Of a stretch of 64,000 nt of DNA, positions 1-9,274 are shown piece by piece. The DNA lies in assembly GCA_013100805.1 (NCBI GenBank), contig CP040000.1, positions 372,001 to 436,000 on the forward strand, written 5' to 3'. The translations under genes were made by a program, and so were the position numbers. The notes under the pieces were generated by a model. That model worked only from the letters and a program-made list of their open reading frames with translations, was not told where the DNA came from and ran no database searches. Positions within the stretch are counted from its first letter, which is position 1; every line of letters starts with the position of its first letter. Source of the stretch: Candidatus Saccharibacteria bacterium oral taxon 488. GTDB taxonomy: Bacteria > Patescibacteriota > Saccharimonadia > Saccharimonadales > Saccharimonadaceae.

Positions 1-1
1 T

Positions 2-214
2 ATATTCGTGAAAAATCGGCCCAAGAGCATGGCAGATGCCATCATTACGCTGCTCCGTTCACCGGCCCGCCGAACAAAGTTTGGCGCTGAGAGCAAAAAA
101 TTAGCGGCCACGTTCACCGAGCGCCGCCAGGTCCGCAAATTAGAGAAATTATACCGTCGGGTTATCGCCCAGAAAGCTGCCGCCGCGTCTCGCGATCTTG
201 ATCGCGACGCTTGA
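2..214 (+). CDS. C-terminal end of a GT4-type glycosyltransferase (partial)
   Basis: The reading frame is open to the left edge, so only about the last 70 residues are present and no start can be chosen. What is visible is the typical tail of a GT-B fold glycosyltransferase: a segment reading SMADAIITLLRSPARR, a basic linker, then a terminal helix ending in LEKLYRRVI. In GT4 enzymes this tail packs back against the N-terminal domain. The last 53 bases overlap the 3' end of the convergent smpB gene. The family call rests on the tail alone; the sugar donor and acceptor cannot be inferred. Confidence 0.6.
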   Translation: MFVKNRPKSMADAIITLLRSPARRTKFGAESKKLAATFTERRQVRKLEKLYRRVIAQKAAAASRDLDRDA

Positions 215-641
215 TGGTTTCGCGCTTGTCATAGATTTTTTTACCTCTGGCCAGAGCGATGACTACTTTAATGAATTTGTCGTTGGTTAATAATTTGGTC
301 GGTACAATAGTCATGCCCTGCTTTTTTGCTTCGGTAAAGCGCGCTAACTGGCGCTTGCTGACTAATAATTTCCGCGCCGAAGTGTCAATGCTGCGGGCGT
401 TGGCCTGGCCGCGAATGTTCAGCCGTAGCGAAAAACTCGCGTTATTTAGCCACAACTCACCATTTCGCATGCTAACAAACGCCCCCTTTAGCTGCACGTG
501 CCCTTCCCTGGCCGCGCGCACCTCCATGCCCGTCAGTACCAGCCCGGCCACAATCTCCTCGCCCAACTCATAGTCAAATCGCGCTCGGCGATTCACGACG
601 GCTTGAGTGGACGGCTTTTTGGTCTTGGTGGGCTTGGTCAC
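162..641 (-). CDS. smpB: SsrA-binding protein SmpB
   Basis: SmpB binds the tRNA-like domain of tmRNA and delivers it to stalled ribosomes for trans-translation. The 159-residue protein has the usual length and layout: a Lys/Thr-rich N-terminus, NRRARFDYELGEEIVAGLVL, the GMEVRAAREGHVQLKGAF core (family form G.EVKS.R.G...L...Y), WLNNASF, and a basic tail starting GKKIYDKRETIKRRD that is known to enter the mRNA channel. The start is a GTG lying six bases after a TACAAT -10 box (about 648-653 on the complement), so the message is probably leaderless. Its partner RNA may be the structured locus at 15.9-16.4 kb. The 3' end overlaps the convergent glycosyltransferase by 53 bases. Confidence 0.96.
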   Translation of the reverse strand: MTKPTKTKKPSTQAVVNRRARFDYELGEEIVAGLVLTGMEVRAAREGHVQLKGAFVSMRNGELWLNNASFSLRLNIRGQANARSIDTSARKLLVSKRQLARFTEAKKQGMTIVPTKLLTNDKFIKVVIALARGKKIYDKRETIKRRDQDRETRRQLSGR

Positions 642-715
642 GTGATTATTGTAGCATGTAGGCTGGAGCCTTAGCTAGAAGATGATTGGTCTGTCTAGAC
701 TGCGTCCCGTTACAT

Positions 716-1300
716 CTAATCTAGAGGCGAGAAAAGTCTTTCATTGGGATCTTCTGGCGCTGCAATTTCCTCTTTTGCTAGAATCATCATACTATTCTGT
801 AACTTATTCATGACGTCTGCGATTTCTCCCAGGGCTGCTTGCTTTTGTGACACATCTAATTCATCATCATGATATATGCTATCAACACGATCCAGAGACT
901 CGTAATATAATTGGCGAAGTAACCCTGACTTGTCTGATGTAAAAATAAGCGGAAGGGGGCCTGGAAGTCCTGCTTCATTTAACAACACTTGACGCGCTAA
1001 GCGATTCTTTCCTTCTGTATTGTCTAGTAGTCCAGCTAGCTCACTTTCGAGGATGTTTTGGATAGCTTCAATGACAATCTCTGCGTAAACGAGGCATAGC
1101 ATTGCCTGCTCAGGGTCTGGAGGGCTTAGAATTTGCTGCCTAATCACATCAAGTTTGTCTGGGGCGTTGACTATGTAAATTTCGTTTGGATTAACTATAT
1201 CAAGTTCGTGTTCAGACGGTGCGCCAACGTTAGTGCCGCTGGCTGGGTATCTTTTATCTGTTGGCTCTTGTGATGCTCGTGGTGCCGTCTCTATATTCAT
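716..1300 (-). CDS. Unknown 194-residue acidic protein
   Basis: I do not recognise this protein. The first 35 or so residues are polar and Pro/Ser/Thr-rich and look disordered. The rest is predicted mostly helical (LVYAEIVIEAIQNILESEL and DVMNKLQNSMMILAKEEI). There is no signal peptide, membrane segment or catalytic motif that I can see. The ATG follows a TATAAA box after only three bases, so the exact transcription start is unclear. It is the first of three consecutive AT-rich genes of unknown function on this strand between smpB and the ABC-F gene, all with a disordered N-terminus and a helical body. Confidence 0.6.
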   Translation of the reverse strand: MNIETAPRASQEPTDKRYPASGTNVGAPSEHELDIVNPNEIYIVNAPDKLDVIRQQILSPPDPEQAMLCLVYAEIVIEAIQNILESELAGLLDNTEGKNRLARQVLLNEAGLPGPLPLIFTSDKSGLLRQLYYESLDRVDSIYHDDELDVSQKQAALGEIADVMNKLQNSMMILAKEEIAAPEDPNERLFSPLD

Positions 1301-1336
1301 ACTTTTATACCAATAAATTCGATTTGATTATTAGCG

Positions 1337-1906
1337 CTAGCCTGCTAGTTTAGTTAATTCGTCCTCAACGTCGTTTACTTTTGCTAACAGCTTAGTCCTT
1401 TCTGCGAGTAACCTCGTTAGCTTACTACGGCGTTTTTCCATTTCTGCTTCTACCGCAGAAAATTCTTTAAATTGTTTTATAACGCTGTCATTATATTCGA
1501 GTTTCTTGGAGTAGTCATCCAGTGTTGTTAGTAGATACTCAAGGTTGCTGTCCAGTTTCTCTTTGGGGAGTCGTTCTCTAACTACAGCAATATAGGCAAA
1601 TACAGATGTGGCCGTATCTTGGATATCATTGTACAACTCTTCGCTGTATTTACCGGTAGCTACATTGAACTCTATAAGAGCGTTTTGTGCCGCCTCACGG
1701 TCGCCAGTTGCTGCCACTTTGGCAACGTAGCCAATAACATTGAGACTATCGGCAAAACTCAAGACGTAATTAGGGTCGTCTCTCTTGTCGACCTCTTTAC
1801 ACTTATCTCGTATGGCGTTAATTGTTGGGTGTGTTTGCCCCATGTCGTCAGTGAGACGAGGGATCTCCTGCATGCGTGCTGGGCGGTTTTTACTCATGGT
1901 TTCCAT
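1337..1906 (-). CDS. Unknown protein with C-terminal coiled coil
   Basis: A 189-residue soluble protein of unknown function. The C-terminal 45 residues (from about residue 145) are a heptad-like, strongly charged coiled coil containing AEMEKRRSKLTRLLAERTKL, suggesting oligomerisation. The middle is helical. The first ATG lies eight bases after a TATAGT box; a second ATG three codons later (1897) is equally possible. Base composition is visibly more AT-rich than the housekeeping genes nearby, which may point to later acquisition. No family could be named. Confidence 0.6.
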   Translation of the reverse strand: METMSKNRPARMQEIPRLTDDMGQTHPTINAIRDKCKEVDKRDDPNYVLSFADSLNVIGYVAKVAATGDREAAQNALIEFNVATGKYSEELYNDIQDTATSVFAYIAVVRERLPKEKLDSNLEYLLTTLDDYSKKLEYNDSVIKQFKEFSAVEAEMEKRRSKLTRLLAERTKLLAKVNDVEDELTKLAG

Positions 1907-2037
1907 AGTTTTTAACTATAACATAAAATAATTTAAAAAGCAATAACAACGTATGTATCGAGGCATGCCGTATGCTGCACTTTGTAGCTGAAAGCATCGG
2001 GTATTATGTAATTGGCGTACACGTGTCTACCGAATAT

Positions 2038-2517
2038 TTAGTGATCATCAACCGTCAAAGGTGGTTCATCCGTCAGAGCGCTGACTCGCACGGCGGCTAC
2101 CATTCCTAGTTGTTTGATATCATTTGACCACTGATCTTTCCAAGCACGATTCTTTCTATTCGTCCTGTCTTTGGCCTTATGTATATCAACAATCAGCTGC
2201 AGCATCGTGTTGTTGAGCGTACCTTCAATTAGCTCGCCATCATCATCACGATCACAAACGAAGCCCTCGATCGCCTCGTTCATATTCTTGGTAATTTCAT
2301 CCGTTGGGATGCGGTGTCTGGCGTACAGGATGAGAGCTGTCATGCGCTTTAGATTGTTTATCGTAACTTCTCGGGATTCATGCATTTCTGGATTATCTAG
2401 TACGGCATTGGCCTCAGTAAAGATACCATTGAGGCGCGACTCATATCCTTTCATGATGGTTTCTATCGCTTCCGGCGTTTTTGCCGTGTTTGTTGGCGGT
2501 TTGTCGTGTATACCCAT
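2038..2517 (-). CDS. Unknown 159-residue helical protein
   Basis: A soluble, highly charged protein that I do not recognise. It is predicted almost wholly helical, with TIMKGYESRLNGIFTEANAV and NNTMLQLIVDIHKAKDRTNR as the clearest amphipathic stretches. There is a single Cys and no obvious metal-binding or catalytic motif. It is divergent from the ABC-F gene; about 106 bases separate the two starts and must hold both promoters. Together with the two genes downstream it makes a run of three AT-rich unknown genes. Confidence 0.6.
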   Translation of the reverse strand: MGIHDKPPTNTAKTPEAIETIMKGYESRLNGIFTEANAVLDNPEMHESREVTINNLKRMTALILYARHRIPTDEITKNMNEAIEGFVCDRDDDGELIEGTLNNTMLQLIVDIHKAKDRTNRKNRAWKDQWSNDIKQLGMVAAVRVSALTDEPPLTVDDH

Positions 2518-2623
2518 AATGGTAGCATATCATATATCTGCGTTTGTGCCAGGTGCGGTCTTATCGTCAAAAAACAGCCAGCCGGCTCTGGTCATAAGGG
2601 TGATATGCTACAATATCCCAAGC

Positions 2624-4585
2624 ATGATAGCCGACATTCACATCACCGAGAAGAGTTTTGGCGACAAGACGTTGATGCGCGACGTCAAGTTTAGCGTGGA
2701 CGACGGCGAGAAAATTGGCGTGGTCGGTCGCAATGGCGTCGGCAAATCGACGCTGTTTGGCATCTTGGCGGGTACGGACACCGACTACACCGGCGAGGTA
2801 ATTTTTCGGCGCGGCATCACGGTGGCCAGTACGGCACAGGAGCATCACGGTTTGGGCGATCAGACGGTGCTGAGCTACATCTTGGCGGGGCTGCCAGAAT
2901 ATGCGAGCTTAAAGAAAATTATCGATGAATATCCTGAAACCATGGGCGATAATATGCGTAAGATTGAGGAGTATACGCAGGCGCTGGAGCGATTTGACCA
3001 GAAAGGCTTTTACCAGATTGAGGAGAAGATCGAGCGGGAGCTCAATAATTTTCAGCTGAGCGGGTGCAGTGAGCGGCCGCTTGGTTCCCTGTCGGGTGGT
3101 CAGAAGCGGCTGGTGGAGATTGTGAAGATTATGCATTCGGGGGCGCATTTGGCGCTGATTGACGAGCCGACCAACCACATGGATTATGTGGCCAAGCAGC
3201 AATTCATTGATTGGATGAGTTCGCAGCCGCGCCAGGCCATGCTGATCATCACGCACGACCGCGATGTGCTGGGCCGGGTGGATCGAATTATTGATCTCAA
3301 AGACGGCCGAGCGGTCAGCTACCGCGGTAATTATGACGCTTACCTCAAGCAGAATGCTCAGGCGACGGCGGCGGGCATGAATAATTTTGAGCAGATTGAG
3401 AAGCGGATGACTAACCTTCGGCAAAAGGTGTTGGATTATCAGCGGCTAAAGGAAAAGTCGCGCAACCCCGGCACCATCCAGAAGTTCAAGCGGCTGGAGA
3501 ATGAGGCGCGGGCCGAGCTAGCGGAATTATCAGAGATGGACAAGCCTACGTTTTGGATTGACAAGCAGTCGGCTGGGCAGCTCGATTATAAGTCAGCTGA
3601 GCGCTACGGTAAGTTCAAGGCGCGCAATATTCGGCTATCGATGAAGGATGCGGTCAGTCGCAGTCAGCATGTGCTGGTGCGAGTTGAGGATGCGGCAGTT
3701 GGGGTTGGCGAGCGGCTATTGTTTGAGGGCGTGAATATTGATCTGCGTGAGGGTGAAGCGGTGGAGCTGCGCGGCCGTAATGGCGCTGGTAAGACGACGC
3801 TGATTCGGATGCTGTTGGCAAGCGGTGATGTGGCTCGCCCGTCTCGCAAACATCTTTTTCCTCAGGCCGGCGCGCCGCTAACTGATTCAGTTGGCGCTCT
3901 TGGCGCACACTCGCCGGAAAGGCAAAGCCTTCGGAAAAAGAGTTTGACGAGCCAGCTTGAATACACTCAGAAGAAATCTGAGACACCGCTCGCGCCAGAT
4001 GCACCAGCAACAGCGACACCTCCTGCGCTGGAGGCTGTGAAACGTTCGCGAGGAGCGGACGTTTCAGCCGAACGCTCGCGTAGTATCTCCAGTAGAGATA
4101 CAAGCGAAAAGAGTACTCCAGCGCAGGAGCGTGGCGCAGTCGTCACCCCTATCCTCTACTCCGGTAATCTCTTCCTTGATCTGCAGGTGCGGGTGGGCGT
4201 GTATGAGCAAGAGATTGATGAGCGGTATTTGGCGGATCCGTTGGAGGCAGCGATTGAGAAGTTGTATCTTAGCCATGACCTGCCGATTTCTGATACGAAA
4301 ATTCGCCAATTACTAGCCGATTATCTGTTCACTGAAGCGGATCGGATGATGCCACTGGCGCGCCTGTCGGGTGGCCAGAAAGCTCGCTTTCAGATCATTG
4401 CTATGCTGGCGAATGACCCGCAGCTGCTGATTTTAGATGAGCCGACCAACCACCTTGACCTGCCGAGCATTGAGGAGTTAGAGACGGCACTGGCGAAATA
4501 TTCTGGCGCTATCCTGTACGTCAGCCACGACAATTATTTCCGTCAAGCAATTGGCGGTGAGGTGGTGCAAATCGGCGCAGCATAA
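2624..4585 (+). CDS. ABC-F family ATPase with a ~100-residue insertion
   Basis: Soluble twin-ATPase ABC-F proteins act on the ribosome (EttA/Uup type translation factors or antibiotic protection). Domain 1 has Walker A GRNGVGKST near residue 35, signature LSGGQKRLVEI and Walker B LALIDEPTNHMD. A charged linker helix pair follows. Domain 2 has Walker A GRNGAGKTT near residue 387, signature LSGGQKARFQ and LLILDEPTNHLD. There are no membrane segments. Between the second Walker A and the Q-loop strand (VRVGVYEQEI) lie about 105 extra residues (roughly 403-507), Pro/Ala/Ser/Arg-rich, encoded by palindrome-rich DNA related to the repeat family described separately. The ATG at 2624 fits the start of domain 1 and lies nine bases after TACAAT; a GTG at 2600 is in frame but less likely. 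The exact ABC-F subgroup is not clear. Confidence 0.9.
   Translation: MIADIHITEKSFGDKTLMRDVKFSVDDGEKIGVVGRNGVGKSTLFGILAGTDTDYTGEVIFRRGITVASTAQEHHGLGDQTVLSYILAGLPEYASLKKIIDEYPETMGDNMRKIEEYTQALERFDQKGFYQIEEKIERELNNFQLSGCSERPLGSLSGGQKRLVEIVKIMHSGAHLALIDEPTNHMDYVAKQQFIDWMSSQPRQAMLIITHDRDVLGRVDRIIDLKDGRAVSYRGNYDAYLKQNAQATAAGMNNFEQIEKRMTNLRQKVLDYQRLKEKSRNPGTIQKFKRLENEARAELAELSEMDKPTFWIDKQSAGQLDYKSAERYGKFKARNIRLSMKDAVSRSQHVLVRVEDAAVGVGERLLFEGVNIDLREGEAVELRGRNGAGKTTLIRMLLASGDVARPSRKHLFPQAGAPLTDSVGALGAHSPERQSLRKKSLTSQLEYTQKKSETPLAPDAPATATPPALEAVKRSRGADVSAERSRSISSRDTSEKSTPAQERGAVVTPILYSGNLFLDLQVRVGVYEQEIDERYLADPLEAAIEKLYLSHDLPISDTKIRQLLADYLFTEADRMMPLARLSGGQKARFQIIAMLANDPQLLILDEPTNHLDLPSIEELETALAKYSGAILYVSHDNYFRQAIGGEVVQIGAA
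3832..4146 (+). repeat. Palindrome-rich insertion inside the ABC-F gene
   Basis: This in-frame stretch has several near-perfect small hairpins: GAAACGTTCGC with GCGGACGTTTC around 4037-4063, and a TATCTC/GAGATA pair around a CAGT loop near 4082-4099, which is followed directly by AAGCGAAAAGAG. The last part recurs inside dus (TCTCCAGTGGAGA followed by AAGCGAAAAG on its coding strand). The encoded peptides share PLAPDAPA and an RSR.ISS.D.SEK pattern. The rest of the ABC-F family needs no residues here. Confidence 0.7.
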
Positions 4586-4598
4586 AGGGTGTACTAAT

Positions 4599-4640
4599 GA
4601 AAAACCTGCTGCCAGTAAGTTCCTAGGCAGCAGGTTTTTT
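4599..4640. terminator. Bidirectional intrinsic terminator
   Basis: An 11-base inverted repeat, AACCTGCTGCC (4603-4613) with GGCAGCAGGTT (4626-4636), is flanked by AAAA on the left and TTTTTT on the right. It can stop transcription from the ABC-F gene and from the convergent glutaredoxin gene. Confidence 0.9.
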
Positions 4641-4658
4641 GGCGTCAATCAGTGATAT

Positions 4659-4946
4659 TTACTCGCTTATCAAACCATTCTTCTTCAGCGCATCCTGAAG
4701 CTTCGGCCGGTCGAATCCCAGGATGACCTCGCCGCAAACATCAGTCACTGGTACGCCCTGGAAATTGCCGCCGTTCTTGCTGAGCAATTCTTCTTTGGCA
4801 CTTGGATCAGCCTCGATGTCCTTGGCGACAAAATCAATGCCGAGTTTTTTCAACCACTCCATCTCGGTGTGGCAGAATGCGCACCAGCTGGTGCTATAGA
4901 CAGTGACTTTAGCGTCTTGGTGATTGGCCGTGTTATCTTCGCTCAT
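4659..4946 (-). CDS. Glutaredoxin-like thiol oxidoreductase
   Basis: A 95-residue thioredoxin-fold protein. After about 14 polar residues comes VTVYSTSWCAFCHTEMEWL, with a CAFC redox pair at residues 22-25, then a cis-proline loop GVPVTD and a glycine pair region (EVILGFD) as in NrdH/Grx-like proteins. Glutaredoxins reduce disulfides or supply electrons to ribonucleotide reductase. The CAFC pair differs from the CPYC of classical glutaredoxin, so it could use a thioredoxin reductase instead of glutathione. A TACAAT box (about 4974-4979), a short leader and a GGAGGG ribosome site precede the ATG. It is a single-gene unit ending at a shared terminator. Confidence 0.85.
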   Translation of the reverse strand: MSEDNTANHQDAKVTVYSTSWCAFCHTEMEWLKKLGIDFVAKDIEADPSAKEELLSKNGGNFQGVPVTDVCGEVILGFDRPKLQDALKKNGLISE

Positions 4947-5009
4947 AACTTCCCTCCTTATGGCTTTTCTCTATTGTAGCATAAGCATCGGTGCCTCGGC
5001 AATGCCACC

Positions 5010-5246
5010 CTAGTCTCGGGACGCCCGACTCGTTAAGTGCCAGCCGTCACACCCTCGACAATAGTACACGTCTAACTCCAGCTTTGGTGACATCAGCTCC
5101 TGCGTATCAGCCGCTCGCCTGGCGATTTGCTCGGTGGCGAAGCGGCGCTTACGCCGGCACGTGTCGCGATCAGTAGTTGTTAACATCGGCTTGACTAATA
5201 CCCGGGCTGATTTTGGTTGATTTTTAGGATAATTTCGGCGTGGCAT
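5010..5246 (-). CDS. Small basic protein with a YYCRGCDGWHLT zinc-knuckle-like end
   Basis: This 78-residue Arg/Lys-rich protein ends with the pattern Y-C-x-x-C-x-x-W-H-L-T. It also has an upstream Cys in DRDTCRRKRRF followed by a helix (ATEQIARRAAD). Small proteins of this layout are common in bacteria and phages and probably bind one metal through Cys/His and contact nucleic acid. The role is unknown. The ATG is nine bases after TATACT, which is the mirror image of the promoter for the ATP synthase operon on the other strand. Confidence 0.7.
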   Translation of the reverse strand: MPRRNYPKNQPKSARVLVKPMLTTTDRDTCRRKRRFATEQIARRAADTQELMSPKLELDVYYCRGCDGWHLTSRASRD

Positions 5247-5255
5247 CTTGTCAAG

Positions 5256-5276
5256 AGTATAGCATGTTGCTATAGT
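5256..5276. promoter_or_regulatory. Symmetric bidirectional promoter of the atp operon and the small basic gene
   Basis: The palindrome TATAGCATGTTGCTATA (5259-5275) contains two opposed -10 boxes: TATAGT (5271-5276) reading right and TATACT (complement of 5256-5261) reading left. Each lies nine bases from the ATG of its gene (5286 and 5246). The spacing implies leaderless or nearly leaderless messages in both directions, and each polymerase footprint would cover the other start. Confidence 0.65.
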
Positions 5277-5285
5277 GACAGAGTA

Positions 5286-5558
5286 ATGGCTGAGAGACCA
5301 GATATTGAGAATGGCGTAACGACAGCGACGGAAGTGGCGGCGGCTCGGGTTATTCTCGGGACGATCGGCGACACAACGTGGCGGATGTTTGTGCCGAGTA
5401 TCGGCTGTACGCTGCTGGGTGTGTGGCTGGATAGTGTGTCTGGTTTGAAGCCGTGGCTGATGTTTACTGGCGTGGTAGTTGGTTTTTTGGGCGCGTATCT
5501 ACTGGTAAATAAGCAGCTGGGGCGTGTGAAACGAAAAAAGGAGCGTAAAAACATATGA
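5286..5558 (+). CDS. atpI: AtpI/AtpZ-like ATP synthase assembly membrane protein
   Basis: A 90-residue protein with a polar N-terminus, two hydrophobic segments (about residues 36-50 and 57-77) and a very basic tail (RVKRKKERK). This is the layout of the small AtpI/AtpZ proteins encoded at the head of many F1Fo operons, which help assemble the c-ring or transport cations. The start was placed at the ATG nine bases after TATAGT rather than further upstream, where the frame crosses the divergent gene. Its stop overlaps the atpB start by four bases (ATGA). Confidence 0.8.
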   Translation: MAERPDIENGVTTATEVAAARVILGTIGDTTWRMFVPSIGCTLLGVWLDSVSGLKPWLMFTGVVVGFLGAYLLVNKQLGRVKRKKERKNI

Positions 5559-6388
5559 TGCAACGATTTGCCAGTGCCGGTCCGCACATTTCAGTCAAAG
5601 CTGATGAAGTAGCGAATGTTATGGGCGTGTCAATTACTAATTCGCACATGCTCGGCGCGCTGGGGCTGATCGTTTTGGTGTGGTTGATGTTTCGGACGCG
5701 GGCGGCAGTGCTGGGCAAGAAAAAGCATAATTTTGCGACGCGGCTGGTACATTGGACATTTGATGGGCTGTACAATACGGTTTGCCAAGTCATCCCGGAC
5801 CAGACATGGGCGCGTCGAGTGGCGCCGCTGTGCATCACCATATTCTTTTTCGTGGTGGCGCAGTATTGGTTGGGGCTGCTACCGATCGTCGGGCCGATTA
5901 CTGTGGGTAGTCATGGTACGCCGCTGTTTCGTGGCGGTGTGGCTGATCTGAATATGACGTTTGGCCTCGCTATTGTGACAATTGTCGCTGCCCAAATTTA
6001 TGCCTTCAAATACCTTGGTTTTAAGGGTAATATGGGCCGTTACTTTGTTAATCCATTGCGCGATCCGATCATGGCGTTTGTCGGTATTTTGGAGTTGGTG
6101 GCGGAGTTTTCGCGCCTGCTTGGTCTGAGTTTCCGTTTGTTTGGCAACGTGTTGGCCGGTGAGGTGCTGCTGATTATGATTGCCTTTTTGACGCAGTTTA
6201 TTTCCCCGGCGGCGCTCCAGCCATTTTATCTGTTCGAGCTGTTCATCGGTGGTATTCAGGCGTACATTTTCTTTATGCTGTCAACGGTATTTATTTCGCT
6301 GGGGCTGGCTCACCACGACACACACGAGCCGACTGATCATGCTCATTCACCTGCTGATACGACGAAACTCGCGGCGGCGAATGATTAG
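5555..6388 (+). CDS. atpB: F1Fo ATP synthase subunit a
   Basis: Subunit a forms the proton half-channels that face the c-ring in the membrane. The 277-residue protein has five or six hydrophobic helices. The hallmark is LVAEFSRLLGLSFRLFGNVLAGE near residues 182-204, split here as LVAEFSRLLGLS and FRLFGNVLAGE; the Arg in SFRLFGN is the essential arginine. A final helix follows, with a His/Asp-rich tail (DTHEPTDHAHS). The start ATG overlaps the stop of the preceding gene and follows an AAAGGAGC ribosome site; the codon is followed at once by a second ATG. Confidence 0.96.
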   Translation: MMQRFASAGPHISVKADEVANVMGVSITNSHMLGALGLIVLVWLMFRTRAAVLGKKKHNFATRLVHWTFDGLYNTVCQVIPDQTWARRVAPLCITIFFFVVAQYWLGLLPIVGPITVGSHGTPLFRGGVADLNMTFGLAIVTIVAAQIYAFKYLGFKGNMGRYFVNPLRDPIMAFVGILELVAEFSRLLGLSFRLFGNVLAGEVLLIMIAFLTQFISPAALQPFYLFELFIGGIQAYIFFMLSTVFISLGLAHHDTHEPTDHAHSPADTTKLAAAND

Positions 6389-6420
6389 AAAAGTAAAGTA
6401 TTAAATAAAGGAGAAATTAT

Positions 6421-6633
6421 ATGAAAGAATTAGCATTTGCACTCACCTACGCCATCCCGGCTGCGCTGGCAGCGATCGGCGCTGGTATCGTCGGCGCGGC
6501 AGCGATGAACGCGGCTGGCCGCAACCCAGAGAAAATTAACGATTTACGCACCATGATGATCCTCGGTATTTCGTTCATCGACGCCCTGGCGATTATCGGT
6601 TTCGTGGCGGCTATCGTCGGCAAAGTTATGTAA
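6421..6633 (+). CDS. atpE: F1Fo ATP synthase subunit c
   Basis: This 70-residue hairpin of two membrane helices builds the rotating c-ring. The first helix is Gly/Ala-rich (AAIGAGIVGAAAM), the polar loop carries the invariant R34-N35-P36, and the second helix has the ion-carrying acid Asp54 in SFIDALAIIG. There is no Gln in helix 1 nor a Glu-Ser pair in helix 2, so the Na+-binding pattern is absent and proton coupling is the better guess. An AAAGGAG site precedes the ATG. Confidence 0.97.
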   Translation: MKELAFALTYAIPAALAAIGAGIVGAAAMNAAGRNPEKINDLRTMMILGISFIDALAIIGFVAAIVGKVM

Positions 6634-6648
6634 TTTGAGAGGTAAATT

Positions 6649-7197
6649 GTGGAGAGAATTTTGACACAATTTGCGAGTGCCGAAGCGCACGCGGCCGAGA
6701 AGGCTGATCTGTTCAGTTCGCTGGGCATTGACTGGAAGCTACTGATGTTACAAACGGCGGCGTTCTTGATCTTGCTGGTGATTCTCCGCAAGTGGGTGTA
6801 TCCGCCACTGGCAGCGATGCTCGACAAGCGCGAAAAAGACATGCGCACAGCCGAAAAGGCGGCGCAGTCGGCGCGTGATAACGCTGATAAAGCCGAAAAA
6901 ATGACCAACGAGTTGATGCGAAAAGCTCGGGCGGAGGCCAGTGATATCGTGGCGGCAGCGCGCGAGGAAGCAGCCTTGGTCGTCGAGCAGGCCGCCGCTA
7001 AGGCGACTGCCAAGTCCGAGACCATCGTCAGCGCGGCACAGGCGGAAATTGCTAAGGAAGTTGAGCAGGCTAAGAAAGCGCTACACAATGAAACGCTGGA
7101 ATTGGTGGCCGAGGCGACTGGCAAGGTTTTGCACGAGAAAGTTGATGCTAAGACAGACGCCAAGCTAATCGCGACTGCGGTCAAGGAGGTTGCCTAG
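6649..7197 (+). CDS. atpF: F1Fo ATP synthase subunit b
   Basis: Subunit b is the peripheral stalk that joins the membrane sector to F1. The protein has 182 residues: about 25 polar residues, one membrane helix (LLMLQTAAFLILLVIL), then PPLAAMLDKRE, and a long Ala/Glu/Lys-rich right-handed coiled coil to the end. The start codon is GTG, 15 bases after the atpE stop, with GAGAGG in front. Only one b-type gene is present, so the stalk should be a homodimer. Confidence 0.94.
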   Translation: MERILTQFASAEAHAAEKADLFSSLGIDWKLLMLQTAAFLILLVILRKWVYPPLAAMLDKREKDMRTAEKAAQSARDNADKAEKMTNELMRKARAEASDIVAAAREEAALVVEQAAAKATAKSETIVSAAQAEIAKEVEQAKKALHNETLELVAEATGKVLHEKVDAKTDAKLIATAVKEVA

Positions 7198-7199
7198 TC

Positions 7200-7736
7200 A
7201 TGGCGCGGACGCTTCGGCGAAAGTTGGCACGACACGCGGCCGAGCGGCTGCTGGCGGGCGACGCGGCGGTGATTGATGAACTGGCGGCACTGATCGTCCA
7301 CGAGCGGCGCGAGCGAGAGGTTGATCTGTTGGTGCAGGATATTGAGGCGGAATTGGCTGAGCGTGGGACGGTTGTGGCGACGGTGGAGAGTGCGACATCG
7401 CTGGACGAGGCGACAAAGGGTGCAATTAGAAAGCTACTATCGTCTGACTCGGGTATGGAGTCGCTGTCATCTGTGGAGGGTCGCTCTGCAGCCCGAGCGT
7501 CCAGAAAGGACGCCCGGAGCGAAGCCCGCGTACCCGAAACAGATGGTAGCGACCGTGCCACTCAGCATGTCGAACTTCCTGATACGGAAGTCCCGAGCGA
7601 CCGCATCGTTCAGGTGCGCCTGCGCGAAATCATCCGTTCCGAGTTGATCGGCGGGGTGAAGATTACCACGCCGACCCAAGTGATGGACGCGACAATTGCC
7701 AAGAAACTAAACGACTTGCGGGCGAAGAAAATCTAG
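7200..7736 (+). CDS. atpH: F1Fo ATP synthase subunit delta with internal insertion
   Basis: Position between atpF and atpA, three bases after atpF, identifies this as the delta (OSCP) subunit, which ties F1 to the b stalk. The N-terminal part is helical ([15 protein letters not shown]) and the C-terminus ([20 protein letters not shown] ... [12 protein letters not shown]) matches the end of delta proteins. Between them, about residues 80-135 are Ser/Arg/Asp-rich and unlike the family. The DNA of that stretch carries a copy of the palindromic repeat. Without it the protein would be only about 125 residues, shorter than the usual 170-180. Confidence 0.85.
   Translation: MARTLRRKLARHAAERLLAGDAAVIDELAALIVHERREREVDLLVQDIEAELAERGTVVATVESATSLDEATKGAIRKLLSSDSGMESLSSVEGRSAARASRKDARSEARVPETDGSDRATQHVELPDTEVPSDRIVQVRLREIIRSELIGGVKITTPTQVMDATIAKKLNDLRAKKI
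7478..7530 (+). repeat. Palindromic repeat copy inside atpH
   Basis: The core GCAGCCCGAGCGTCC (7489-7503), a short loop and GGACGCCCGGAGCGAAG (7507-7523) form a hairpin. The same words occur in the helicase gene and between rplJ and rplL. The flanks hold two further inverted pairs (CATCTGT/ACAGATG and GGTCGCT/AGCGACC) arranged in an interlocked rather than a nested order. Confidence 0.75.
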
Positions 7737-7744
7737 GAGGAAAA

Positions 7745-9271
<1,527 letters not shown>

Positions 9272-9274
9272 TCC

